Made by a program: the position numbers and the translations under genes. This document shows, piece after piece, positions 40,210-48,387 of a stretch of 64,000 nt of DNA. Position 1 is the stretch's first letter, and each line of letters starts with the position of its first letter. The stretch comes from Lysobacter dokdonensis DS-58 (lineage in GTDB: Bacteria; Pseudomonadota; Gammaproteobacteria; Xanthomonadales; Xanthomonadaceae). Where the stretch lies: the NCBI RefSeq assembly GCF_000770795.1, contig NZ_JRKJ01000021.1, forward strand, positions 1 through 64,000, in the 5' to 3' direction. A model generated the notes under the pieces. It made no database searches. It saw nothing but the letters and a program-made list of their open reading frames with translations, and had not been told where the DNA came from.

Positions 40210-41127
40210 CTATTTCGAAACTCTGTATCGGTACTGTGTGGCAGTGAGATCTTCATTCCGAGGGTGCCAATTTTCAACAATTCGTACTTGACCGCCGATG
40301 ACGGACAGTTCCTTGCCATTCTCCTTGTGTACTCGCACTCCATGCAGGATGAAAAGGTCAGTGGATACTCCAGGCATCCGCGCGCACAGAACCTCCCCAG
40401 AAGTCACGTAAACCTCACTCGCATCCCCTTGCGTTGCCTTCACTTCAACTCTTCGCAACTCGCTTCCTCGTCTGCACTCAAGGTCGTAGGGGTGGTTTGC
40501 GGAGGTATCACGAACGACGTACTTCAGTGAGACGTAGTGCCCTTTCGCTGCCTCCATTCCGAGCAGTTCAATCTTCTTGCGGAGAGCGGCGTCGAGGAGC
40601 CTTCCCTGCCCCTTGGAGACGCGCCCTTCGATCTCGTCTCGTCGCGCGCGGTCCAGAGCGCTTGGCGGCAAGTTGGAGCGCCATGCGTAAATGGCGCGGA
40701 GCAAGTCGGATTTCGACTTGAGATCGAAATGTAGCGACTGGAACATGACCGTGACCGGGTTCTCGCCTTGCATCGCCAGGAACGCGAGTTCGCCACAATA
40801 GACAAAGGGGTGAGTCCTGCCGTCAGTCTTTGCCCGAATTCGAGCAAACAGATGTACAGGTAGTGCCTCGTCGCGAATTCGCAAGATTACTGGTGAGCCC
40901 TGATGCTGTTGAAGCTGGCTCTGCCACTGAAAGTATGTGCCGTCAAAAGTGTCCAGGTACGGCTCTTCCTTCTCCAAAGTGACGAAGAAGAGAACAGCGT
41001 TACTGTACTCAGTGATTCCGCCCGATCGCGGATTTATTGGTGCGACTCCGCCCTCTTGAGCAATATCTTCACGCGTGTACGTCGCGCCGAGCCGGAACGG
41101 CTCCAAAGCGATTGCCTCCCCTTTCAT
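40210..41127 (-). CDS. DUF3427-DUF3883 protein, predicted PD-(D/E)xK nuclease
   Basis: A 305-residue cytosolic protein with two domains. Residues about 8-125 match the DUF3427 pattern: YTREDIA near 17, VLFFVTLEKEEPYLDTF near 45-61, FQWQSQ near 66-71, HLFAR, and PFVYCGEL. Residues about 185-290 match DUF3883: HPYDLE with D215, then RRVEVKAT with E228 and K230, which together make a PD-(D/E)xK nuclease site. DUF3427 is usually found at the end of DEAD-box helicases, so this stand-alone form is unusual. Low GC suggests transfer. A restriction-like defence role is inferred. The TTG at 41172 is a weaker start. Confidence 0.75.
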   Translation of the reverse strand: MKGEAIALEPFRLGATYTREDIAQEGGVAPINPRSGGITEYSNAVLFFVTLEKEEPYLDTFDGTYFQWQSQLQQHQGSPVILRIRDEALPVHLFARIRAKTDGRTHPFVYCGELAFLAMQGENPVTVMFQSLHFDLKSKSDLLRAIYAWRSNLPPSALDRARRDEIEGRVSKGQGRLLDAALRKKIELLGMEAAKGHYVSLKYVVRDTSANHPYDLECRRGSELRRVEVKATQGDASEVYVTSGEVLCARMPGVSTDLFILHGVRVHKENGKELSVIGGQVRIVENWHPRNEDLTATQYRYRVSK

Positions 41128-41245
41128 AGAAACCCCGTACGCCCCCCTGTGGGCATCCGGAATTTGTCGCAATTCTCATTGCGTTACAAGAAAATTCTCT
41201 GAGCCGAGTTGCGAGTTGCTCCATGTGAGATCAGGTTTCGTATCT

Positions 41246-41584
41246 CTATTCGCAACCTATGCCGTCGTTATCCCGATCCAGATGCGGCGCATACCCCGGG
41301 TCCCCCCGACGCACCGGCGCAGCTCCCGCCGCCCGCGCCTCCGAGCAATTCCGGTAATACACGCTCCCCGAGTTCAAGTCAGAGCGCGGCACAACTCGCG
41401 CTTTCGGCGCCGCGCTCGCACCCGGCCCACGATGGCAGTGATACCCGCCATGCTTCCGATCGTGGTGGCAGCCTTCGGCATTGAGGCCGCCGCTATGCGC
41501 GTGCGCGACGTTCGAATTCAGTCCGGGCAAGAGGAACGCAACCGCGAAGGTTGCGGCAGCCGTCCAAAGAAGTTTGTTCCCCAC
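41246..41584 (-). CDS. Secreted Excalibur-domain protein
   Basis: A 112-residue product with a signal peptide (hydrophobic LLWTAAATFAVAFLLPG, cleavage near AHAHS). It has a His/Cys-rich segment (GCHHDRKHGGYHCHRG) and a C-terminal Excalibur motif (DRDNDGIGCE, the DxDxDGxxCE pattern), which in other proteins is an extracellular calcium-binding loop. No ATG gives this N-terminus; GTG at 41584 with GGGGGAT five bases before it is the best start. It lies beside the lower-GC segment. Confidence 0.75.
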   Translation of the reverse strand: MGNKLLWTAAATFAVAFLLPGLNSNVAHAHSGGLNAEGCHHDRKHGGYHCHRGPGASAAPKARVVPRSDLNSGSVYYRNCSEARAAGAAPVRRGDPGYAPHLDRDNDGIGCE

Positions 41585-41780
41585 GGCATCCCCCCGGAGC
41601 CATTGCGTCGGTGGAGGATACGGGTCGCACGCAGTGCCCCGGTCACTCGATACCGAAAGTAGCTGCGTTACTCGCGTCGGCGCCAAGGCTGAACCAGTCA
41701 GCCTCCATCACCACGCGAACCCATCGCTTTGACACCCCCAAGCCCATCGTTTCCGCGTGCTTCTACCACGGGAGGCGCAG

Positions 41781-41987
41781 ATGGCCATTACGCGCGCGAT
41801 GGACGCGCACCTGTTCGAAGCGGTCCTCAAGGTCGCCCGCGAGGAATGTGCGCACGGGTCCTGGGACGAGTTGTCGCCGGTGTTGCACAAGGCCTGGGAT
41901 GCGCTGCGGGGCGATGACGCGCCGGATTGGGCGGCGGTCGAGGCGCATGTGCAGGCGTCGTGTCGGGATGCCGGGTATGTGCATTAG
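41781..41987 (+). CDS. Small hypothetical protein (68 aa)
   Basis: A 68-residue soluble, mostly helical, acidic protein (MAITRAMDAHLFEAVLKVA at the start, SWDELSPVLHKAWDAL in the middle, a single Cys near the end). GGGAGG lies six bases before the ATG at 41781, preferred over 41757. No family is recognised. It converges on the membrane protein gene with three bases between the stops. Confidence 0.6.
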   Translation: MAITRAMDAHLFEAVLKVAREECAHGSWDELSPVLHKAWDALRGDDAPDWAAVEAHVQASCRDAGYVH

Positions 41988-41990
41988 GGG

Positions 41991-42389
41991 TTAGCGCCCC
42001 AGCACGTCCCACCACGCCGGGACCGGGATGAACGGCATGTATTCCTTCCAGCCGAGCAGGAAGGAGAACGCCACGTGGATCACGGGCGACGACAGGAACG
42101 CGAGACCCAGGTACCACGCGAGCTCACGTCCGCGCAGGCGGAAGACGATCGGCGGCAGGAGCAGCGTCGCCAATGCGGGGGCGGTGTAGTAGATCCACCA
42201 CGGCAGGCCGAGGTTGTGGCCGTACTTGGCGAAGGTCATTCCGCCGACGACCACGATGGCCGCGGTTGCGATTACCGTGGCGGCGCGCGGGCGCTGCGTG
42301 CGGTGGCGGGTGGCGAATCGCAGGATGGCGGCGAACGCCACCAGCGAGACGAGCACGAAGATCCAGAACCGCAGTGCGTCCGATTGCAT
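41991..42389 (-). CDS. Small membrane protein (132 aa)
   Basis: A 132-residue protein with about four hydrophobic helices, a basic loop (RHRTQRPR) after the first, and a conserved-looking PWWIYYTAPALATLLLPP segment. GGGGAAAG lies before the ATG at 42389. No family is recognised and nothing nearby suggests a role. Confidence 0.62.
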   Translation of the reverse strand: MQSDALRFWIFVLVSLVAFAAILRFATRHRTQRPRAATVIATAAIVVVGGMTFAKYGHNLGLPWWIYYTAPALATLLLPPIVFRLRGRELAWYLGLAFLSSPVIHVAFSFLLGWKEYMPFIPVPAWWDVLGR

Positions 42390-42449
42390 CGACTTTCCCC
42401 GAGTCAACGCACGAGTCTATCGGCCCCCGCGGCGTTGCGGTTGCCCGCG

Positions 42450-44213
42450 TCAGCGATGCACCTCCGCAGCGGACCGCATGCGATGCCGCACCACCGGCGT
42501 GGCTTCGACATGCTGCGCTTCGGTATAGGCGCGGGCGGCGGCTTCATCGTGGCCGGCCGCCATCGCGACGTCGCCTTTCAGCACCGCGCCTTCGGCGTGC
42601 GTGGCGGGGATCGTGCGCAGGTGGTCGGCGAAGACGTCGAGGTGGTGGCGTTGTGCGTCGGTGGCGGTGGAGAAGTCGGCGGGTTTGAGGGCTTCGTCGG
42701 CGGGGATGGCCGGGACGTCGACGTGTTCGAGGACGGCGTCGTTGCCGGTGCGTGCGGAGACGATGCCGGCCAGTCGCCGTACGCCGGCGGTCTTCGCGAC
42801 TTCGGGGTAGCGCGCTTCGACGGTGGACAAGGCATGCGCCGCGCCGCCGGAGAGGCCGAGGGTGTTGAGCGTGTCGGCGGCCAGCACCAGTCGTGCGCTT
42901 TCGGGCATCTCGGGGTGCAGTTGCGCGATCGATTCGGTGGCGAGCGCGAGGAACTTCTCGTTGCGCTGCTCGGTGGGCAACGCTTCGAGGCGTGCCTTGT
43001 TGTCACCGGTCTCGATCCAGGCGTTCATGTGTTGCGTCGTGGTGTCGCGCAGTGCATTGCGTTGCGCGATCGCGCGGTCCATGTCGGTGATGCGCGCGAT
43101 GAGGGTGCGCGGCGGCGCGCGGCCGAGCCGCACTTCCAACGGATATTCGGTCTTGAGCGGATTGAACAGCACGAGTTCGACGCCGCCTTCGCCATTGGGT
43201 TGCACGAGCGGTGGCTTGTCGTCCTGGATGGGCACGAAGCCGCCGTCGAGCGAGCGCACGGACAGCGGCATGGCGATGCGCGCGCGGTTCTTGAAGTGCA
43301 CCGGGTTCGGTCCGCCTGCGTCCTCGATTACGTAGGACCAGGGTTGCGTCGCGGTGTCGATCTTCTGCGGCTCCCACGAAGCGTCGCTCAGCGCCGGCAT
43401 CGCGTAGTCCTTCAGCGCATTGCGCAGCACCACGACGGACGGATGATCCAGTCCGTTCGGCTTCACGAGCGTGACGTGGTCGCTGTCTTCGATCGCCGAT
43501 GCGTTCTGGTCGCAGAAACGCGTGGCTGTGGTCTTCGGGACGATGACGCCGAGGACGGGCAATGGTTTGGTTTCGTAGGCGCAGATGACCCGTGGATGCA
43601 CGGGCCCGTTGCGCACGTTCACCCAGTCTTCCTGCAACTGCTCCAGGTAATCGTTGCTGTCGGACGGCAGCATCTGGCGCACGGCCTTGTTGTCTTTCAG
43701 GAGCTGGCCGATCTTCGCGATCTGCGCGCCTTCCTGCGGCGTCGCGTAGAACACCACCAGCGGCACCTTCGCGCGCACTTCCGGCCGGCTGATCAACTCG
43801 CGCAGGGTGATGAGCCCGCCCATGCTGTGCGCGACGAAGACGATCTGGTCGTAACGGTCGATGCCGGCGTCCTTGATCATCTCGTTGAGCTTGATCGCAG
43901 CCTCGCCGATCTTCAGCGACCCATCGCCCACCATCTTCGACGTGAAGCCGAACGCGTAGATGTCGACCTGGTCGCCGACGCCCGGGCTGTCGTGCAGATA
44001 GTCGAAGAAGGACTTGCCGCCGTTCGTCCATGTGCCCTTGGTATCGCCGATGAGGCCGTGGACGAATACCACCGCGATGGGATGCGGCTTCTGCGCATCC
44101 TGGTAGATCCACTGCGGCGGGGTCGAGTTGCCGCCGTCGTCGTCATCGACGCACGCGGGCAGCGCGAGCGCCAGCGCCAACAATGCGATCGTGCCTTTGC
44201 CGGAAATGTGCAT
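42450..44213 (-). CDS. Lipoprotein alpha/beta hydrolase with a large uncharacterised C-terminus
   Basis: A 587-residue product with a lipoprotein signal (lipobox LPAC, C21) and an Asp-rich linker. Residues about 45-290 form a lipase-like or SERAC1/PGAP1-like alpha/beta hydrolase: VVFVHGLIGD (oxyanion HG at 52-53) and the nucleophile elbow AHSMGG with S130. The C-terminal 280 residues, after about 305, match no domain I know and include a helical tail with TPR-like periodicity (residues about 500-587). A periplasmic or outer-membrane esterase is likely. The substrate is unknown. Confidence 0.75.
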   Translation of the reverse strand: MHISGKGTIALLALALALPACVDDDDGGNSTPPQWIYQDAQKPHPIAVVFVHGLIGDTKGTWTNGGKSFFDYLHDSPGVGDQVDIYAFGFTSKMVGDGSLKIGEAAIKLNEMIKDAGIDRYDQIVFVAHSMGGLITLRELISRPEVRAKVPLVVFYATPQEGAQIAKIGQLLKDNKAVRQMLPSDSNDYLEQLQEDWVNVRNGPVHPRVICAYETKPLPVLGVIVPKTTATRFCDQNASAIEDSDHVTLVKPNGLDHPSVVVLRNALKDYAMPALSDASWEPQKIDTATQPWSYVIEDAGGPNPVHFKNRARIAMPLSVRSLDGGFVPIQDDKPPLVQPNGEGGVELVLFNPLKTEYPLEVRLGRAPPRTLIARITDMDRAIAQRNALRDTTTQHMNAWIETGDNKARLEALPTEQRNEKFLALATESIAQLHPEMPESARLVLAADTLNTLGLSGGAAHALSTVEARYPEVAKTAGVRRLAGIVSARTGNDAVLEHVDVPAIPADEALKPADFSTATDAQRHHLDVFADHLRTIPATHAEGAVLKGDVAMAAGHDEAAARAYTEAQHVEATPVVRHRMRSAAEVHR

Positions 44214-44251
44214 GGCCGTTCCCGTCGCTTCGACACTCGGCGAAACGGCAC

Positions 44252-44275
44252 CCGGCCGGCCGCTCGGCCAGCCGG
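44252..44275. repeat. Strong GC hairpin between two minus-strand genes
   Basis: An 11-bp stem (44252-44262 with 44265-44275, one mismatch) has a 2-nt loop. It lies 30 bp after the stop of the Old Yellow Enzyme gene and 38 bp before the start of the lipase-like gene on the minus strand. A short T-rich bit follows on the minus strand. It may be a terminator or an mRNA-end structure. Confidence 0.45.
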
Positions 44276-44305
44276 TGAACGGCGCTCTCGGCGTGAGCGG
44301 AGGTG

Positions 44306-45457
44306 CTACGCCTCGTCGGCGCTCCAGTGCGCGGCAGGCGACACCTTCTCGGGCACCTTGAACAACCCGCGATCCTGCCGCGGTTCGCTGCGCAGGTATT
44401 GCTTCGGCGGGCGCACGTGGCCGCCGAGCTTCACCGCCGCGCGCCACGGCCAGCGCGGGTCGTAGAGGAACGCGCGCGCGAGGGCGATGATGTCGGCATC
44501 GCCGTTGCCGAGGATCGCTTCGGCGTGTTCGGGGTCGTTGATCAAGCCGACGGCGACCACGGGCATCGTCACCGCGTGCTTGACCGCACGCGCCAGCGGT
44601 ACCTGGTAGCCAGGCCCGAGGGGGATCTTCTGTTCCGCGGCGACGCCGCCGCTGCTGATGTGGATCGCATCGCAGCCGCGGGCTTCCAGCGCTTTCGCGA
44701 ATGCGATCGTCTGTTCGACATCCCAGCCGCCGTCCATCCAGTCGGTGCCCGACACGCGCACGGTGACGGTGCGGTCGGCGGGGAAGGCGGCGCGCACGGC
44801 GTCGAACACTTCCAGCGGGAAGCGCATGCGGTTTTCCAGGCTGCCGCCGTATTCGTCGGTGCGCGTGTTGCTCAACGGCGAAAGGAATTGATGCAGCAGG
44901 TAACCATGCGCGGCGTGGATCTGCACGGCGTCGATGCCGATGCGCGCCGCGCGCTTCGCGGATTCGGCGAAGGCGTCGCGGATGCGGTCCATGCCGGCGC
45001 GGTCGAGTGCGACGGGGGCGTGCTCGTGCGGGTAGTGCGGTTGCGCGCTCGCGGAGACGGTCTGCCATCCGTGCGCGTCCTTCGGCGGCAACTGGTGCCC
45101 GCCGGCCCACGGGGTTTCGCAGGAGGCCTTGCGTCCCGCGTGCGCGAGCTGGATCGCAATGGGCATGTCGGAGAAGGCGCGCACGCGCTTGAGGACGTCA
45201 CGCAGTGCGTCTTCGGTGGCGTCGTCCCACAAGCCGAGGTCGGCCCAGGTGATGCGGCCTTCCGGCACGACGGCGGTCGCTTCGATCGTCAGCAGGCCCG
45301 CGCCGGAGAGCGCGAGGTGGCCGAGGTGGATCGCGTGCCAGTCGTTCGCGCGGCCGTCGGCGTCGCATGAGTACTGGCACATCGGCGCGATGACGATGCG
45401 ATTGTCGAGCGCGAGGTTGCGCACGCGCAGGGGTTCGAACAGCTTGGGCTTGGACAT
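44306..45457 (-). CDS. NADH:flavin oxidoreductase, Old Yellow Enzyme (YqjM/XenA type)
   Basis: An FMN enzyme that reduces activated alkenes and some nitro compounds with NAD(P)H. The 383-residue protein has the YqjM-type cysteine in APMC27QYS, the substrate-binding pair H181-A-A-H184 in QIHAAHGYLLHQFLSP and the phosphate-binding end segment. Members protect against electrophiles, but the natural substrate is often unknown. It is divergent from the beta-propeller protein gene at 45620. The start at 45457 fits the family N-terminus. Confidence 0.9.
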   Translation of the reverse strand: MSKPKLFEPLRVRNLALDNRIVIAPMCQYSCDADGRANDWHAIHLGHLALSGAGLLTIEATAVVPEGRITWADLGLWDDATEDALRDVLKRVRAFSDMPIAIQLAHAGRKASCETPWAGGHQLPPKDAHGWQTVSASAQPHYPHEHAPVALDRAGMDRIRDAFAESAKRAARIGIDAVQIHAAHGYLLHQFLSPLSNTRTDEYGGSLENRMRFPLEVFDAVRAAFPADRTVTVRVSGTDWMDGGWDVEQTIAFAKALEARGCDAIHISSGGVAAEQKIPLGPGYQVPLARAVKHAVTMPVVAVGLINDPEHAEAILGNGDADIIALARAFLYDPRWPWRAAVKLGGHVRPPKQYLRSEPRQDRGLFKVPEKVSPAAHWSADEA

Positions 45458-45619
45458 GGGGATTCCGTGGGGGCGGTTTCGCGGCGCACATGGTCGCGCG
45501 GGATGAAGCTCAGCAGCGTTGCATCCCCGGTGCTTCCGTGTTCCATCGCCGGCCTTTTGTCGAACCGCCGCCACGCCCATGGGCATCCACCGCGTGCGCA
45601 GCCACGCGGAGGGCCGACC

Positions 45620-46660
45620 ATGAACACGCATCGCCATCTCGTCCACGGGCTGCTGGCCTTCTCGCTGGTGATGGGCGCCGCCGCGCACGCGCAATCCGCG
45701 CCGCAGATCGTGTGGTCGGCGCCGACGCCGAACGGCCTGGCCAATTCCATCGTCGGCGTGGCATGGGCGCCGGGGTCGGGCGCGCGTGTCGCGGTCGGTT
45801 CGACGGATCGCTGGGTGCGTGCGCGCGCGGCGTCGAACGGCGCGCTCGCATGGTCGGTGTTGCAGCCGCATCGCTCGGGCACGGCCGATCAGGTGGTGTA
45901 CTCGAACGACGGCGTCCAACTCGCCGTGCACAACAGCAATCGCGGCGGCGCATATCGCGTGCATCGCGCGTCGGATGGCGCATTCCTCGGGTCGCTGGTC
46001 ATCACGATCCAACCCAACGAAGTGGTGACGTTCACGCCGGATGCGCAGCTGACCGCGTCGACGGGCGATACGACCGCAGCGCGGTGGCGCATTGTGAATT
46101 TCTCCGTAGTGCGGATCGTCGGCAGCGGCTACAACAAGATCTCCACCAACTGGGTGTTCTCGCCCGACGGGCAACTCCAGGCGTCCGCATCGCAGGGCAC
46201 CATCACCGTGCAGCGTCGTAGCGATGGGGGAACGATGCGGCTGCTTACCGCCGGCAACCTGCGCACCACCACGCCGATGCAGTTCGCGCCGGACAGTGCG
46301 TCGCTCGCGGCGTGGGCCTCGTCGCCGAACGAAACCACGCTGTTCCGCATCTCCGACGGCGCGGTGCTCCGTCGCTTCCCGAATGCGCAGTCGAACGAAG
46401 GCGTCACCGCGGTGCGTTTCTCGCCCGGCGGTACGCGATTGGTGACCACCGGTTACCGTCCGTTCGAAACGTCGGAAGGATGGGATCAACGCGGCACGAT
46501 CCGCTTCTGGCGCGTGTCCGACGGCGCGCTGCGGCAAACCTTCGAATCGGGCACGGGGATCGGCGTGACCTCTGCGGTCACCTGGTCACCGGACTTCACC
46601 CGGTTCGCGTACGGCACGTACGCGGGCACGGTGGTCGTCGCCAACGTTCCGGCGCCTTGA
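45620..46660 (+). CDS. Secreted beta-propeller (WD40-like) protein
   Basis: A 346-residue product with a signal peptide (cleavage near AHAQS, residue 25). The rest is made of repeats with the WD40-like pattern of a hydrophobic strand, FSPDG or similar, and a following W/F strand, for example VFSPDGQLQAS, QFAPDSASLAA, RFSPGGTRLVT and TWSPDFTRFAY, together making a propeller of about six or seven blades. It has no known enzyme motif and probably binds a partner. GGAGGG lies six bases before the ATG. The gap before the next gene is 118 bp. Confidence 0.75.
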   Translation: MNTHRHLVHGLLAFSLVMGAAAHAQSAPQIVWSAPTPNGLANSIVGVAWAPGSGARVAVGSTDRWVRARAASNGALAWSVLQPHRSGTADQVVYSNDGVQLAVHNSNRGGAYRVHRASDGAFLGSLVITIQPNEVVTFTPDAQLTASTGDTTAARWRIVNFSVVRIVGSGYNKISTNWVFSPDGQLQASASQGTITVQRRSDGGTMRLLTAGNLRTTTPMQFAPDSASLAAWASSPNETTLFRISDGAVLRRFPNAQSNEGVTAVRFSPGGTRLVTTGYRPFETSEGWDQRGTIRFWRVSDGALRQTFESGTGIGVTSAVTWSPDFTRFAYGTYAGTVVVANVPAP

Positions 46661-46778
46661 TTCGGCGTGCGCCGCATTCATGCCGATGAAACGCGCTTCA
46701 CTTCCGTGAGGGTGTCCTGTTGCGCGCGCGTGCGTGCGTTGCTTTTTGTAAACGCAACGTGCGTGGAGGATTGCGGGC

Positions 46779-48302
46779 ATGAAGTTCGGCATGTGGGGTG
46801 CACCGTTGGTCGCGTTGGTCTCCGCGGTCGGCGTTGCGAAGGGTGCGGAAAACACGCTGCAGTTCGCGGAAGACACGGCCGTCTCGCGGGAACTCGCGGG
46901 CACGGCGCCGACGCAGGTATGCCGGAGCAATTCGCGTTGGATCCGCGTGGGCTTCGATTCGCTGGTGCTGAAGGGCAACGACAAGCTCAGGCTCAGCGGT
47001 ACGCAGGGTGGCGTCATCGAACTGAAGGCCGGCGACAAGTGGGAAGGCCGCAGCTTTTACACGCGCGCGCTGCGCGGCAGTTGCGTCACGATCACGCCGA
47101 CGTTCGCCAATCCGGGCAGCCGTTACGCATTGAGCGGTTACCAGGCGGGCACGGTGTCGCTCGCTTCGACCGAGTCGCTCGTCACCGCGGCGGGCGATAT
47201 CTGCAGCGCCACCAATCCGAACAACTGCAAGGCCACCTCGGACCTGGTGCTCGGCATCAACCCGGTGGTCGCGCTGACGCTGGGCGACAACGCGTACAAC
47301 AACGGCACGCTCGACGATTATCTGTTGCGCTACGAACCGAACTGGGGCCGCTTCAAGGCGATCACGCAGCCGGTGCCCGGCAACCACGAGTACACGGTGG
47401 CCAATGCGCCGGGGTATTTCGACTACTACAACGGCGTCGGCAACCAGACGGGCCCGGCGGGCGACCGCAGCAAGGGCTATTACAGCTTCGACGTCGGCGA
47501 TTGGCACTTCATCGCGCTCAACAGCCGCAGCGGCAACACGGTGGCCGCGGCGCAACTGACCTGGCTCGATGCGGACCTGCGCGCCAACACCAAGCCGTGC
47601 ACGGCGGCGTACTGGCACCACGCGTTCATCAGCCGCGGCAACTACACCGGCTACGCGACGATGAAGCCGTTCATGGACCGCCTGTATGCCTCGCGCGCGG
47701 ATCTGGCGTTGGTCGCGCACGACCACAACTACCAGCGTTGGTCGCCCATGGACGGCAACCAGAATCCGCAGAGCGATGGCGTGCGGGAGATCGTCGTCGG
47801 CACCGGCGGCGGCCCGATGTACCCGGTCAACGGCACCTCGCCGTTGCTGGAGCGCAAGCAAAGCAGCACCTACGGGATCCTGAAGTTGACGCTCACCGCG
47901 TCGGACTATCGGGCGGACTTCGTACCCATCGCGGGCAAGACGTTCACCGACACCGTCGCCGGCACGTGCAATCGCGCGACGCAGGTCGTGCCCGATTTCC
48001 TGCTGCAGGCCTCGCCGTCGATCGCGGTCAATCGCGGCAGCACGGGCGGGAAGATCATCACCTTCGGCAGCTACGGCGACTTCAACGCACCGATCCAGAT
48101 TTCGATCATCGGCCTGCCCACCGGGGTCACGGCCACCTGGTCGGTGAACCCCGTGACGCCCCCGGCCGACGGGGACGGCACCTCCCGCGTGGCCCTGCGC
48201 GTGTCCAGCTCCCAGGCCACCGCCGGCACCTATCCCCTTGTCGTGCAAGGGGAATCCAATGGCGTGGTCCGCCAGGTGGGGTTCAACTTGATCGTCCGGT
48301 GA
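46779..48302 (+). CDS. Secreted metallophosphoesterase
   Basis: A 507-residue exported phosphoesterase. A signal peptide (cleavage near residue 22) is followed by a beta-rich N-terminal domain of about 100 residues, then a calcineurin-like domain with GD140IC, LGD170N171, GNH203E, H280-H281 and HDH316NY. These give two metal sites as in purple acid phosphatase and PhoD-like enzymes. A C-terminal domain of about 110 residues (after 400) looks like a carbohydrate-binding or Ig-like fold. GGAGG lies nine bases before the ATG. The substrate may be a phosphomonoester or diester outside the cell. Confidence 0.88.
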   Translation: MKFGMWGAPLVALVSAVGVAKGAENTLQFAEDTAVSRELAGTAPTQVCRSNSRWIRVGFDSLVLKGNDKLRLSGTQGGVIELKAGDKWEGRSFYTRALRGSCVTITPTFANPGSRYALSGYQAGTVSLASTESLVTAAGDICSATNPNNCKATSDLVLGINPVVALTLGDNAYNNGTLDDYLLRYEPNWGRFKAITQPVPGNHEYTVANAPGYFDYYNGVGNQTGPAGDRSKGYYSFDVGDWHFIALNSRSGNTVAAAQLTWLDADLRANTKPCTAAYWHHAFISRGNYTGYATMKPFMDRLYASRADLALVAHDHNYQRWSPMDGNQNPQSDGVREIVVGTGGGPMYPVNGTSPLLERKQSSTYGILKLTLTASDYRADFVPIAGKTFTDTVAGTCNRATQVVPDFLLQASPSIAVNRGSTGGKIITFGSYGDFNAPIQISIIGLPTGVTATWSVNPVTPPADGDGTSRVALRVSSSQATAGTYPLVVQGESNGVVRQVGFNLIVR

Positions 48303-48387
48303 CCGGGGGGCGCTTTCGCGCCCGTTGCACGCGGTACAGGGGACGCTCGGCAATCGACCGGGCGACCGGGCCAAGGGAACTGGACCG

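Noticed and set aside
46736-46759. Inverted repeat before the metallophosphoesterase gene as an operator
   Set aside because: The stem is only six or seven bases with an 11-nt loop and no clear promoter lies nearby, so chance cannot be excluded.
48308-48323. Terminator after the secreted metallophosphoesterase gene
   Set aside because: A short GC stem with a TTTC loop is present but no T run follows, so it is not listed as a terminator.
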